This document shows, in pieces, positions 26,747 to 35,796 of a DNA stretch of 64,000 nt. Position 1 is the first letter of the stretch, and each line of letters begins with the position of its first letter. A program made the position numbers and the translations under genes. The notes beneath the pieces are model-generated. The model saw only the letters and a list, made by a program, of their open reading frames with translations, ran no database searches and was not told the DNA's origin. Source of the stretch: Dokdonia pacifica (GTDB lineage Bacteria; Bacteroidota; Bacteroidia; Flavobacteriales; Flavobacteriaceae); contig NZ_FZNY01000001.1 in NCBI RefSeq assembly GCF_900188275.1, forward strand, positions 744,001 to 808,000, in the 5' to 3' direction.

Positions 26747-27808
26747 TTATGATTTTGTCCAAATTCTCGTATCTAAATTAAAGTCCTTTACCATTTTTTT
26801 CAGAGAATGTAATTCATCAATATATCTGGTAAAATAGGTTTCGTCTTTAACTTTCTTTTTCAGGTTTGCTGCAAAGTAATTTCTGGAATTAGGAACGGTT
26901 AAGAAAATAGTTCCGTTTTGAAAACTTACTACAGGCCACTTTTTTTCTTGTTGGTGTAAATGCTCTATAGCTTGAATAATTGCAGGAGATAAGACATAAA
27001 ATGCAGTTTGTTCATTGGTGCCTAATACATTATATGCTTGATTAATTAATGGATTTTCAACGGTTATTTTTTTGAAAGTAGTCCCAAAGAAATAGTCATC
27101 CAGTTTATCATTTATGTTTTCTAAATTTTTAGGCATTAGTAAAACTTGCCCACTAAAATGCTTATGGAAATCAGCACTCATATACATCCCTTGATAAAAT
27201 ATCTTTGTTTCCTTAACAAGCCCTATGGGCAGCTCATCAATATTGCCACTACCTTCCCCTCCAAATAATTGCGCTATAATTATAATAGGAATTAAGATCA
27301 ATGCAAATAGAATAAGTAAGATCGTTTTAAACCAATTGACATATTCTTTTTTAAAACATATTTCTCCAAACTCGACATCTACACCATCTACTTTTCCTTG
27401 AATAAGATCATCACCTGTAAGAGAGATATACGTTGCAAAAAAAGACTTATTAAATAACCCACTCTTTTTTATCGTTTCATAATTGATGTGATAAGGATAA
27501 TATTTTAAATTAGGGTCTGTTTTTTCAATGATAGTGGGTATGATCTTGTCTTTGATGCGAGATTCATAAACATTCCTTGGTTTAGGAATGGCAGTTAAAA
27601 TAAAATATAGTATTAAGCACCCAAAACCCCAAAAACCAAAAGGAATAATAATAAAAAGAGTGATAATAAATAAAACTCCTGTTGCTATAAAGGACAATGC
27701 CCTGAGAGGAATTACAATCAAATTATACAAAAACTGTAAACCTCTAAAAGACAAGCGCATTCTTTCTACAGAAGAAGCTTTTTTACGTAAAAACTCGTTT
27801 AACTCCAA
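26747..27808 (-). CDS. DUF3137 domain membrane protein
   Basis: 353 residues. An N-terminal double helix (about 34-70) is followed by a segment that fits DUF3137 (FFATYISLTGDDLIQGKVDGVDVEF), then a third helix (about 157-177) and a soluble tail. DUF3137 is often found next to LemA, as here, 7 bases downstream. The function is unknown; with LemA it may form a membrane scaffold. Confidence 0.82.
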   Translation of the reverse strand: MELNEFLRKKASSVERMRLSFRGLQFLYNLIVIPLRALSFIATGVLFIITLFIIIPFGFWGFGCLILYFILTAIPKPRNVYESRIKDKIIPTIIEKTDPNLKYYPYHINYETIKKSGLFNKSFFATYISLTGDDLIQGKVDGVDVEFGEICFKKEYVNWFKTILLILFALILIPIIIIAQLFGGEGSGNIDELPIGLVKETKIFYQGMYMSADFHKHFSGQVLLMPKNLENINDKLDDYFFGTTFKKITVENPLINQAYNVLGTNEQTAFYVLSPAIIQAIEHLHQQEKKWPVVSFQNGTIFLTVPNSRNYFAANLKKKVKDETYFTRYIDELHSLKKMVKDFNLDTRIWTKS

Positions 27809-27815
27809 AGGTGTA

Positions 27816-28406
27816 TTATTTAAAAAGTTGACCTACTTGAGGAGTTGATCTTTCTATTTCTGTAGCTTCAAAATAAATTTTTGGTTTGTATTCTAAAAAC
27901 CCAGCCATGATATTACTAGGAATAGACTCAACACTATTATTAAATGATATAACGCTTGCATTATAAGCCCTTCTAGAGGCACTCAATTGTTCTTCCATTT
28001 CTGCAAGTGTACGTTGTAAATGCATCATATTCTCATTAGACTTGATGTCTGGATAATTTTCCATAGTGACACTAAGCTGTCCTAATAATTGAGACATTTC
28101 ATTTTCTAAACCAAATCTCTCTTTGGTATCTAGACCATCACTTATTTTGCTTCGTAATGCTGTTATTTTTTCAAAAAGTGTAGACTCATGGGTCATTATC
28201 TTCTGGACACTCTGTACAACATTAGGAATTAAATCATATCGCTTTTTAAGCATTACATCTACACCGCTAAAAGAAAATTCTACTTGATTCTTTTTTCTTA
28301 CTAAAGCATTGTAAGAGAATATCAGTATAGGAATTGTAATAAAGAAAACTGGAAGTGTAACAATTACAAGAACCACCATTATAATTGTTGCAGTAGATTT
28401 TGTCAT
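27816..28406 (-). CDS. LemA family protein
   Basis: 196 residues. One N-terminal transmembrane helix (about 6-29) is followed by the LemA signature YNALVRKKNQVEFSFSGVDVMLKKRYDLIPN, then a long four-helix coiled bundle ending YKPKIYFEATEIERS. LemA proteins are membrane anchored with cytoplasmic helices; the biochemical role is not settled. It is the first gene of the unit that runs into DUF3137. Confidence 0.92.
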   Translation of the reverse strand: MTKSTATIIMVVLVIVTLPVFFITIPILIFSYNALVRKKNQVEFSFSGVDVMLKKRYDLIPNVVQSVQKIMTHESTLFEKITALRSKISDGLDTKERFGLENEMSQLLGQLSVTMENYPDIKSNENMMHLQRTLAEMEEQLSASRRAYNASVISFNNSVESIPSNIMAGFLEYKPKIYFEATEIERSTPQVGQLFK

Positions 28407-28473
28407 AAAAATTCGATTTTCATAAAAGTATCAAATTAAAATGACAAATAATAACATTATAGAGATTGATAAA

Positions 28474-29199
28474 TTACCCTTGAAAGTTAAACGTAATCGT
28501 ACCTTTTTGAGAAACCGTAGAGGTACTATTAAACAGTGCATCAGAAGCATATGAAAGTGCCTGATCAATCAGACATCCATTAGAAGAAGTAGATGCCTTT
28601 TTATTGTACTCTTTTTTAGTGATCGTTCCTGTACTATTCACTTCTATATCAAGTACAATTTTTCCTATAGCATCACAGGTATAAACAGGATTAGGGATGA
28701 CAATCGCATTTCTCCCTTTAAGATTATAGGACACCGTACTCTCTCTATTTCCTTTTTTACTATTGCGTTCTTTCTCCCGCTCTTCAATCTGCGCTTTGAT
28801 CAATTCATTACGTTCTGCCATGGCGAGTTCGCGAGATTTCTTATGCTCTTCTAATAACTTTTCATTTTCGGCTTCTAGATCTTCTACACTTTGTAGTTGC
28901 TGTTGCTCTATTGCTTTTCGAATAGGATCGTCTTCAGAAAACAGTGCTTTGCTTTCGTTACGCAATTCATTAGAGTTATATGCCTGATGACTTTTTACTT
29001 TTGCTGTTTGAGTAGTCGTTTCTTTCTCTTCCTGAGTTTCTTCTACAATAGGTTCTTGAATTACAGGAATCTCTATAAACTCTTCTTCAGGGTTTGGGTT
29101 TTGATAAGGCTTCACTCCTAAAAAGAAAAACACAAGCACCAAAAAACATGCGCCCGAAAACGTAATAAGCATGGATTTATCTTGTGAACTCAACTTCAT
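28474..29199 (-). CDS. TonB-like energy transducer
   Basis: 241 residues. The N-terminal signal anchor (about 9-28) precedes a Glu/Pro-rich periplasmic spacer (FIEIPVIQEPIVEETQEEKE), a long charged helix (about 100-145), and a C-terminal beta-alpha region (CDAIGKIVLDIEVNSTGTI ... TITFNFQG) like the TonB C-terminus. It probably transmits proton-motive force to TonB-dependent receptors. Only the topology is strong, and ExbB/ExbD are not nearby. Confidence 0.75.
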   Translation of the reverse strand: MKLSSQDKSMLITFSGACFLVLVFFFLGVKPYQNPNPEEEFIEIPVIQEPIVEETQEEKETTTQTAKVKSHQAYNSNELRNESKALFSEDDPIRKAIEQQQLQSVEDLEAENEKLLEEHKKSRELAMAERNELIKAQIEEREKERNSKKGNRESTVSYNLKGRNAIVIPNPVYTCDAIGKIVLDIEVNSTGTITKKEYNKKASTSSNGCLIDQALSYASDALFNSTSTVSQKGTITFNFQG

Positions 29200-29252
29200 A
29201 AGGGGTCTAAAATAATCAAAATCTCCTATACTAGGTAAACGATTAACAGTCT

Positions 29253-29972
29253 TTAGCTATTATCTCGAGCTGCAAAACTATTCTCAAACGTCACAATATC
29301 TTGTGCATTATCTACGCAGTAATCTCCTATTTTGGTTCTTTTAAGTGCAATAAGATGCGCTCCACTATCTAACCCTTTCCCCATATCATACGCAAGTGAT
29401 CGGATATAGGTGCCTTTACTACAACGCACTCTAAAATCTACTTCAGGCATAACAATTCGGGTGATTTCAAAATCATATATAGTGATTTCGCGAGTAGGAA
29501 CTTCGACTTCTTCGCCTGCTCTTGCAAATTCATACAGGCGTTTTCCATCTTTCTTTAAAGCTGAAAATACAGGAGGGCGTTGTTGGATGGTTCCTTGGTA
29601 CGCTTTCGCGAAAGCGTATACAGCCTCCTCCGTAATATGATCTGTAGAGAAGGTTTCATTTATTTCTGTTTCCAAGTCGTACGAAGGTGTTGTAGCACCA
29701 AGCTTTACTGTGCCGGTATACTCCTTTTCCTGTCCCATAAACTCATTAATACGCTTAGTAAACTTACCTGTACAGATAATCATTAATCCTGTTGCTAGCG
29801 GATCTAAAGTCCCTGCATGACCCACTTTAATCTTCTTTATATTCAGATTTTTTCGGATAAGCCATCGCACCTTATTGACCAACTGAAAGGAAGTCCATTC
29901 CAACGGTTTGTCAAACAGTAATACCTGCCCATCTTTATAATCTTGATCTGTGAGGTTTGAGTCTTGAGACAT
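29253..29972 (-). CDS. truB: tRNA pseudouridine(55) synthase TruB
   Basis: 239 residues from MSQDSNL at 29972; a longer ATG at 30008 lies inside uppP. The catalytic Asp is in HAGTLDPLATGLM, followed by YTGTVKLG and RPPVFSALKKDG and the final GTYIRSLAYDMG. It converts U55 of tRNA to pseudouridine. VYAFAKAYQ near residue 110 is encoded by a 20-bp palindrome in a variable linker. It lies 4 bases after uppP. Confidence 0.96.
   Translation of the reverse strand: MSQDSNLTDQDYKDGQVLLFDKPLEWTSFQLVNKVRWLIRKNLNIKKIKVGHAGTLDPLATGLMIICTGKFTKRINEFMGQEKEYTGTVKLGATTPSYDLETEINETFSTDHITEEAVYAFAKAYQGTIQQRPPVFSALKKDGKRLYEFARAGEEVEVPTREITIYDFEITRIVMPEVDFRVRCSKGTYIRSLAYDMGKGLDSGAHLIALKRTKIGDYCVDNAQDIVTFENSFAARDNS
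29602..29615. repeat. GCTTTCGCGAAAGC palindrome inside truB
   Basis: The symmetry extends to the 20-mer at 29599-29618. It is read in the AFAKA frame on the minus strand and encodes the same YAFAKAY heptapeptide as the copies in the GGGPS and NUDIX genes. Confidence 0.95.
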
Positions 29973-29976
29973 ACTA

Positions 29977-30774
29977 TTATCGATTATATAAACTAAATCC
30001 AATAGCAATCAACCCAACAATCAAACAGTAAATTGCAAACCAAGAAAGTTTACTTTTCTTCACTAGTTTAATCATCCAAGTACAGGCTACAAGACCTGCG
30101 ATAAAGGCAGCAAGAAATCCTATAATAAGTACAGAAACATTCCCGCCTCCTGTTGTTAAATCTCCTCCTAAAATATCTTTGACAATCTTTCCTAAGATTA
30201 ATGGAATGACCATTAAAAATGAAAAACGAGCGGCTTTGCTTTTATCGTTTCCTAATAATACTGAAGTAGATATGGTAGCACCACTTCGGGAAATCCCTGG
30301 AATCATAGCAATTGCTTGAGATATTCCTATAATAAATGCATTCGAAAAAGATACTTTTTTCTGTGTATCTTTTGCCTTATCTGCCATCCATAACAACACT
30401 GCTGTCAAAATAAGCATGCAACCTACTAAAAGAATATTTCCTCCAAATAATGCTTCTAATTGTTCTTCAAAAAACAACCCAACAATCACCGCTGGAATCA
30501 TAGATAGTATAATCTTAGCAGAAAATTGTGTTTCTTCATTCCATTTAAATGACAATAAGCCTCGTATAATTTCCCAAATATCTTTTCTAAAAACAACAAT
30601 TGTACTTAAGGCTGTTGCAAAATGAACTACTACCGTAAACATTAAGCTCTCTTCAGGTACAGAAGTATCTCCAAGAATAGCTTTCCCTAACTCAAGGTGA
30701 CCACTAGAGGAAACAGGTAAAAATTCGGTAAGACCTTGGATAATACCAAGTAAAAGGGCGTCTAAATTATTCAT
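29977..30774 (-). CDS. uppP: Undecaprenyl-diphosphatase
   Basis: 265 residues from MNNLDALL; 12 extra residues of the longer frame are not family-like. About eight helices are visible. The active-site motifs are GLTEFLPVSSSGHLEL near the N-terminus and GISRSGATIS in the middle. It recycles the C55 lipid carrier of cell-wall synthesis and gives bacitracin tolerance. It is followed by truB; the usual upstream DUF3098 and ftsX are displaced by 3.2-5 kb. Confidence 0.97.
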   Translation of the reverse strand: MNNLDALLLGIIQGLTEFLPVSSSGHLELGKAILGDTSVPEESLMFTVVVHFATALSTIVVFRKDIWEIIRGLLSFKWNEETQFSAKIILSMIPAVIVGLFFEEQLEALFGGNILLVGCMLILTAVLLWMADKAKDTQKKVSFSNAFIIGISQAIAMIPGISRSGATISTSVLLGNDKSKAARFSFLMVIPLILGKIVKDILGGDLTTGGGNVSVLIIGFLAAFIAGLVACTWMIKLVKKSKLSWFAIYCLIVGLIAIGFSLYNR

Positions 30775-30914
30775 GGGTGCAAAGATGCGGTTACTCAAGC
30801 AAAATGACAAATAATAACGAAAAGAGTATCTTCAGAAAAATAATTAGTAAGCAGGGCTAGTAAAATCTAGTTTTCAATTGTTTAATACATGGATAACACT
30901 ATAAACTAACTGCT

Positions 30915-33173
30915 ATGAAAAAAACCCTCCTGACATTAATATTTCTATTGTGCATACAAACCATCGCATTTTCTCAAAATCAAGCTAATCCATGGCTCGA
31001 AACTTCAGAAACACGCACAAACTCAATGAATAAAGAGTATAGAAATTTTACTCCTAATCATTACAACTTGTACTCACTAAACATTGATCAATTACAACAA
31101 CGTATTAATACCGTTCCTTTGCGAGATAGTAATGTGGTTTCTGATGTAATTGTTTCTTTTCCTACTATCAATGGAAAAATAGAAAATTTTAGAATTTATG
31201 AAGCTCCTGTATTAGATGAAGCATTAACAGAAAGATATCCATCTATCAGGTCCTATCTAGGTCAACATATAAAAAACACATCTACTGTCATACGTTTTAG
31301 CGTTTCTAATAATGGCGTACACGGAATGATTACTTCTGGTTCTCATAAAACAGTATACATTGATCCATATACAGAGAATAAGGAGTTTTATATGGCATAC
31401 TCCCGTGAAGACATTCCTGATAATGCTTTTGCAAATGAGTTTTTTGAGTGTCGTGCTGACGATATCATTACTACACCTTTAGAAAATAATGAAGCTCTTC
31501 CTGCAAGAAATGCAGATGACAGCACTCTAAGAACCTATAGACTTGCCGTAGTTTGCACAGGAGAATACTCTGCATATCATCTTAATAATCAAGGTATAGA
31601 TCCTGATGCAAACGATGAAGAGAAAAAAGAAGCTGTACTTAGTGCCATTAATACGTCTATGACGCGAGTAAATGGGATTTTTGAAAGAGATTTAGCACTT
31701 ACCATGGTTGTGATAGATAACAATACAGATATTATATTCTTAGACCCTGCAACAGATGGTTTGACAAACAATGACCCTTTTGAGCTTTTAGAAGAATCTC
31801 AAGACATTTGTGACGATGTTATTGGAAATCCAAATTATGATATTGGTCACGTATTTAGCACACAAGGCGGTGGTGTTGCCTTTTTAAATTCTCCTTGTGT
31901 TACAGGATTAAAAGCGCAAGGTGTTACAGGTATCAATAATCCAATTGGAGATTTCTTTAATGTAGACTATGTAGCTCATGAAATGGGACATCAGTTTGGG
32001 GGTAATCATCCTCAAAATAATAATTGTCAAAGAACCAGTGTTTCTATAGAAACAGGAAGTGGATCTTCTATCATGGGATATGCTGGGATTTGTGCGCCAA
32101 ATGTTCAAAATAACAGTGATGATTATTTTAACGGAGTGAGTATTGCAGAAATGTGGAATAATATAAGTGCAGGAGCTTCTTCAAGTTGTCCAGAAATGTC
32201 TTCTACAGAAAATCAAGCACCTATTATTACTCCAACAGAAAACTTTATGATTCCTATTAGTACACCATTTGTATTAAAAGGAAATGCAACAGATCCAGAA
32301 GAAAACGAAATCACTTATTGCTGGGAACAAATTGATGCTACACCAGCACCAATGCCTCCAAGTCCTACCTCAGCCAATGGCCCATTATTTAGAACATTGG
32401 ACCCTACCGTAAATGCTGACAGGTATATGCCTGCCTTAAGCACTGTCGTTGCAGGAGATTTAGGAAGCACTTGGGAACAACTTCCTTCCGTAAGCCGTTC
32501 TATGTCTTTTAGATTAACCATTAGAGATAATGCTACTATAGGAGGTGCCACAGCTAGTGAAGACATGACTGTCACTTCAACAGATAGTGCAGGGCCTTTT
32601 ATAGTCACTTCTCAAGCAACAAATGAAAGTTGGGATTTAAATACAACACAAACAATTACTTGGGATGTAGCCAATACAGATGCAGCTCCCATTAATGAAG
32701 CTGCTGTTAATATCTTCCTATCTACAGATGGAGGTGAAACATTCCCGACACAACTTGCTACAAATGTCCCTAATAATGGTTCGACATCTATTGTTGTGCC
32801 AAGTAGTCTAGATCCCACTACAGAAGCAAGAGTATTAGTTATGGGAGTTGTGAGTCCGTTTTACCAAATAAATACAGCCAATTTTACAATCACTGATGTT
32901 TTAGGGATTTCAGATCTCGATAGTTCTAATTTTGAACTATTCCCTAATCCTACAACTGGAATAGTTGATATACGTTTTACGTCGTCAAGCAATAAAGTAT
33001 CAATAGTACTGTACGATCTTGCTGGTCGAAAAATCTCAGAAGAAACAGAGGAAACCATTACAAATGCTCCTTTTACAAAAACACTCAACTATCAATACCT
33101 TCCAAAAGGAATCTATTTTATGAAAATTTCTGATGGAGATCTTATAAGCACCCAGCGACTTATTAAGAAATAA
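30915..33173 (+). CDS. T9SS-secreted reprolysin-like zinc metalloprotease
   Basis: 752 residues. Signal peptide MKKTLLTLIFLLCIQTIAFS is followed by a propeptide-like region to about 200, then a catalytic domain with the zinc site HEMGHQFGGNH (first His at about residue 355) and a following Met-turn region (SSIMGYAG). A further beta-rich region and a type IX sorting domain (LFPNPTTGIVDIRF ... GIYFMKI ... RLIKK) end it. It is an extracellular protease of the metzincin type. A strong terminator follows. Confidence 0.93.
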   Translation: MKKTLLTLIFLLCIQTIAFSQNQANPWLETSETRTNSMNKEYRNFTPNHYNLYSLNIDQLQQRINTVPLRDSNVVSDVIVSFPTINGKIENFRIYEAPVLDEALTERYPSIRSYLGQHIKNTSTVIRFSVSNNGVHGMITSGSHKTVYIDPYTENKEFYMAYSREDIPDNAFANEFFECRADDIITTPLENNEALPARNADDSTLRTYRLAVVCTGEYSAYHLNNQGIDPDANDEEKKEAVLSAINTSMTRVNGIFERDLALTMVVIDNNTDIIFLDPATDGLTNNDPFELLEESQDICDDVIGNPNYDIGHVFSTQGGGVAFLNSPCVTGLKAQGVTGINNPIGDFFNVDYVAHEMGHQFGGNHPQNNNCQRTSVSIETGSGSSIMGYAGICAPNVQNNSDDYFNGVSIAEMWNNISAGASSSCPEMSSTENQAPIITPTENFMIPISTPFVLKGNATDPEENEITYCWEQIDATPAPMPPSPTSANGPLFRTLDPTVNADRYMPALSTVVAGDLGSTWEQLPSVSRSMSFRLTIRDNATIGGATASEDMTVTSTDSAGPFIVTSQATNESWDLNTTQTITWDVANTDAAPINEAAVNIFLSTDGGETFPTQLATNVPNNGSTSIVVPSSLDPTTEARVLVMGVVSPFYQINTANFTITDVLGISDLDSSNFELFPNPTTGIVDIRFTSSSNKVSIVLYDLAGRKISEETEETITNAPFTKTLNYQYLPKGIYFMKISDGDLISTQRLIKK

Positions 33174-33203
33174 GAGCTGCTTGCTAATTAGCCATTACTA
33201 TTC

Positions 33204-33247
33204 AAAAAAGAGGTTGTCTAATATGTAGTTAGACAACCTCTTTTTTT
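33204..33247. terminator. Strong bidirectional terminator
   Basis: A 15-bp stem AGAGGTTGTCTA / TAGACAACCTCT with A6 and T7 flanks lies between the convergent protease and lipoprotein genes. Confidence 0.95.
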
Positions 33248-33791
33248 ATAATTTAATATTAGAGACTATAATATCTATTCCGTCTATTTGATAGTTTAAG
33301 TCAAAGCTAATTTCATTTTTAGCATTTCTCTTTATAGCTAATCTACCTTGTGTAATTAAGTGATATCCCGCTTGCCCTCGGCAAAAACACTGTTTATTGA
33401 GCAGTAGTTTTAGTTTAGATAAAGATGCATCTTTTAAAACCATGATTCCTTTTAATCCTTTAGGAACTTGAAACATAATCGTTTCTTTATAATCACCATC
33501 AGCTATTCCTTCTTTTGCTGGAACAGCATATGTAAATTCAACTAGTTCCCCTTCTCCTTCAGTAAATAAAGGATACATAGCTCCTGTAGTATCTGTCTCA
33601 ATAGAATATGATCCTTTTTTAATAGCTATAGCACAATCTCCATTATTAGGACAACTATCATTATTAATCTGGATACTAGTTGTATCATTCTTAAATGCCA
33701 CTTCTTTTTTTATTGTACTACAACCAGATATGAGTATAGAGATCATGACAACTATAAAAAACATCCTTGTATTTCTAATGTATTGTTTCAT
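33246..33791 (-). CDS. Lipoprotein of unknown function
   Basis: 181 residues. The lipobox is ILISGC (Cys at about residue 24), followed by STIKKEVAFKND. The mature part is beta-rich with no recognised domain; NNDSCPNNGDCAIAIKKGSY contains two cysteines that could pair. It is a single gene of the accessory stretch that separates uppP from DUF3098. Confidence 0.65.
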   Translation of the reverse strand: MKQYIRNTRMFFIVVMISILISGCSTIKKEVAFKNDTTSIQINNDSCPNNGDCAIAIKKGSYSIETDTTGAMYPLFTEGEGELVEFTYAVPAKEGIADGDYKETIMFQVPKGLKGIMVLKDASLSKLKLLLNKQCFCRGQAGYHLITQGRLAIKRNAKNEISFDLNYQIDGIDIIVSNIKL

Positions 33792-34001
33792 ATACTGTTT
33801 TTAAATTATGTAGTTCTCAAGACGTCTATACCACTAAAGTAAGAAAACTATTTACGGTAATGATCATATAATGATTAAGGCACTATGAAAAATAATAATG
33901 AAAAGGGTGTTGCTAGAAAAACAATTTAAAAAAACGAATTCCTAGTATTACTTATTTTAAAAAATCTACTGAACTTTCAACCAGTAAGAATAACTGAGTT
34001 A

Positions 34002-34274
34002 TTACTCTTTCCCTTTATTAGGGTTTAAAAGAATTGCATATACTTCAATACCAAACCCTATTAAGACAATGGCAGGTGCAAGACGTATACGTCTCCAAGA
34101 ATATATTTCAGGGTTAAACACATTAGGGTCATCACTACCACCTCCAGACATCAAAATAAAACCAAGCGCAATAACAGCAAGACCAATAAGCATCCATTGG
34201 TAATTTTTCTTACCAAAAATAAATTCTGTTTGATGCTTTTGTGAAGCTGCTGTTTTACGTTTTTGCTCTCCCAT
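34002..34274 (-). CDS. DUF3098 membrane protein
   Basis: 90 residues. The pattern FIFGKKNYQWMLIGLAVIALGFILMSGG with a second helix APAIVLIGFGIEVYAILL marks DUF3098, a Bacteroidota family usually found between ftsX and uppP. Here it lies between them too, but separated from each by inserted genes. A short polar N-terminus (GEQKRKTAASQKHQ) is cytoplasmic. The function is unknown; it may act in envelope growth with its neighbours. Confidence 0.85.
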   Translation of the reverse strand: MGEQKRKTAASQKHQTEFIFGKKNYQWMLIGLAVIALGFILMSGGGSDDPNVFNPEIYSWRRIRLAPAIVLIGFGIEVYAILLNPNKGKE

Positions 34275-34329
34275 TATTCTGGCCCGTGTATGTGGGTGTT
34301 TTTATTATAATTCAAATATACGAGTATAT

Positions 34330-34665
34330 TTAATTAAACTCAGTAAATAAAATCTCATCTCCTACTGTTATTTGTGCAATATGATTAGAAGAAGACCCTA
34401 TAAGGGTGCTTGCAAGATGCAAAGTAACATTTTTATTTAATACTTTCTTACGAACGCCTTCTATCGTATATCCCTGCTCTAACCCTCTATTGATGTAATA
34501 GATTCCTCCATTATATTCCGCAAAGACAATATCTTTATCACCACCTTCATACACTCTTGATACGGTAATTTGTTTCACATCACAGTCTTCTTTTTTAGGA
34601 TTCTGGATAAGACAGGAAACACATAAAAATGATACTAAAAACGAAAGAATAATAATACGACGCAT
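34330..34665 (-). CDS. Small lipoprotein of unknown function
   Basis: 111 residues. Signal MRRIIILSFLVSFLCVSC is a lipobox (Cys at about 18). The mature 93 residues are mixed alpha/beta with no recognised domain (VYEGGDKDIVFAEYNGG). It is a single minus-strand gene in the accessory stretch between DUF3098 and ftsX. Confidence 0.6.
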   Translation of the reverse strand: MRRIIILSFLVSFLCVSCLIQNPKKEDCDVKQITVSRVYEGGDKDIVFAEYNGGIYYINRGLEQGYTIEGVRKKVLNKNVTLHLASTLIGSSSNHIAQITVGDEILFTEFN

Positions 34666-34726
34666 AGAAAGAGATTTTAACCCATTAACGTATAGCGCAT
34701 TAAAATATTTTATGATTAAACTGACT

Positions 34727-35623
34727 TTATTGAGTGATTACAGCATCTGTAATACCATCTAATGCAGTATTTACCTTTTGAACAACTTCTGTTTTATCAG
34801 TAATTCCATGACGATTGGTTAAGAAAGTAGCATCAAAATAAGATACATAAACCGTCCCGTTTGCGTCTTCATGCACCAATACTTTTAAAGGAAGATCAAT
34901 ACCAATACTTTGATTACTTTGCATAAGTAATGTACCTACTTTTGGATTTCCAAAAATTAACACACGTGTGGGACGTAATTCAAGATCAACACTCGCAGCG
35001 GCTTTATCATGAGGTACAATAGCCATGATATGTAATCCTTTTGCTGTGATAACTTCTTGTAGCTTTTCAAAAGTTTCATCAGCGGTATATGGGCTTTCTT
35101 TTGTAATCAACTGCGGTGTAATAGCTGCTACAGAAGCTCCTTCTATTTCATTATTACCTGCAAATCCTGCTAACGCTCCATTTACTTTAGTAATGACTGC
35201 TTGTGGTTCTGAAATACCATATCGACTTGTAAGGGTAGTCGCATTATAATAACTCACTTGAGCATCTCCTGCTTCATCTTCCCATACTAGTATTTTTAGA
35301 GGAAGATCCAATCCAATTCGCTGGTCTTGTTGCATTAATAAAGTGCCTCCTTTAGGGTTTCCAAAAATGAGCGTACGTGTAGGACGTAATTCAAGACCTG
35401 CTTTTGTTGCTGCAATACTATGATCAATATTGGCAATGATTTTAAATCCCTTTTCTTCCAGTTGTGAAATTAAAGTATCTGCAAGTTGGGATACCGTTTT
35501 TTCATTAGATACGGTGATAAATTCAGAAGTTCTCATAGATGATGTCGTTGTCGGTTTTTGCTGTTTTTGTGTACAGCTTATACCCAGCATCAACAAAAAC
35601 AAGAAATAGATTCCATTTTTCAT
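34727..35623 (-). CDS. Lipoprotein with two tandem DUF302 domains
   Basis: 298 residues. The lipobox is MLGISC. Two copies of DUF302 are visible. The first has LELRPTRTLIFGNPKGGTLL and LDLPLKILVWED, and the second has LELRPTRVLIFGNPKVGTLL and IDLPLKVLVHED. Each spans about 120 residues, so an internal duplication made the gene. DUF302 is a ferredoxin-like fold of unclear function, and most members have one copy. It is adjacent to a palindrome at 35697. Confidence 0.88.
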   Translation of the reverse strand: MKNGIYFLFLLMLGISCTQKQQKPTTTSSMRTSEFITVSNEKTVSQLADTLISQLEEKGFKIIANIDHSIAATKAGLELRPTRTLIFGNPKGGTLLMQQDQRIGLDLPLKILVWEDEAGDAQVSYYNATTLTSRYGISEPQAVITKVNGALAGFAGNNEIEGASVAAITPQLITKESPYTADETFEKLQEVITAKGLHIMAIVPHDKAAASVDLELRPTRVLIFGNPKVGTLLMQSNQSIGIDLPLKVLVHEDANGTVYVSYFDATFLTNRHGITDKTEVVQKVNTALDGITDAVITQ

Positions 35624-35696
35624 AACATCGGTTTTGTCGTAAGGAATGATAAATTTATACGGTTATGTCATAACATTTATGATAGTTGCATTATAC

Positions 35697-35710
35697 GCTT
35701 TCGCGAAAGC
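35697..35710. repeat. GCTTTCGCGAAAGC palindrome (intergenic)
   Basis: It lies between the ftsX and DUF302 genes (both minus strand). A CTGCCGGCA-type repeat lies 18 bases downstream. Confidence 0.93.
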
Positions 35711-35727
35711 GAGTTTACAAGACTTGT

Positions 35728-35745
35728 CTGCCGGCAAAGGCAGGT
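35728..35745. repeat. CTGCCGGCA-type repeat, second copy
   Basis: CTGCCGGCAAAGGCAGGT resembles the copy at 4835 with a two-base difference in the spacer. Both sit beside a TTTCGCGAAA palindrome. Confidence 0.55.
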
Positions 35746-35796
35746 TCAACTTACACTATTGAGTGCGTCTTGTAGACTTCTCCATAGTTAGTTTCA

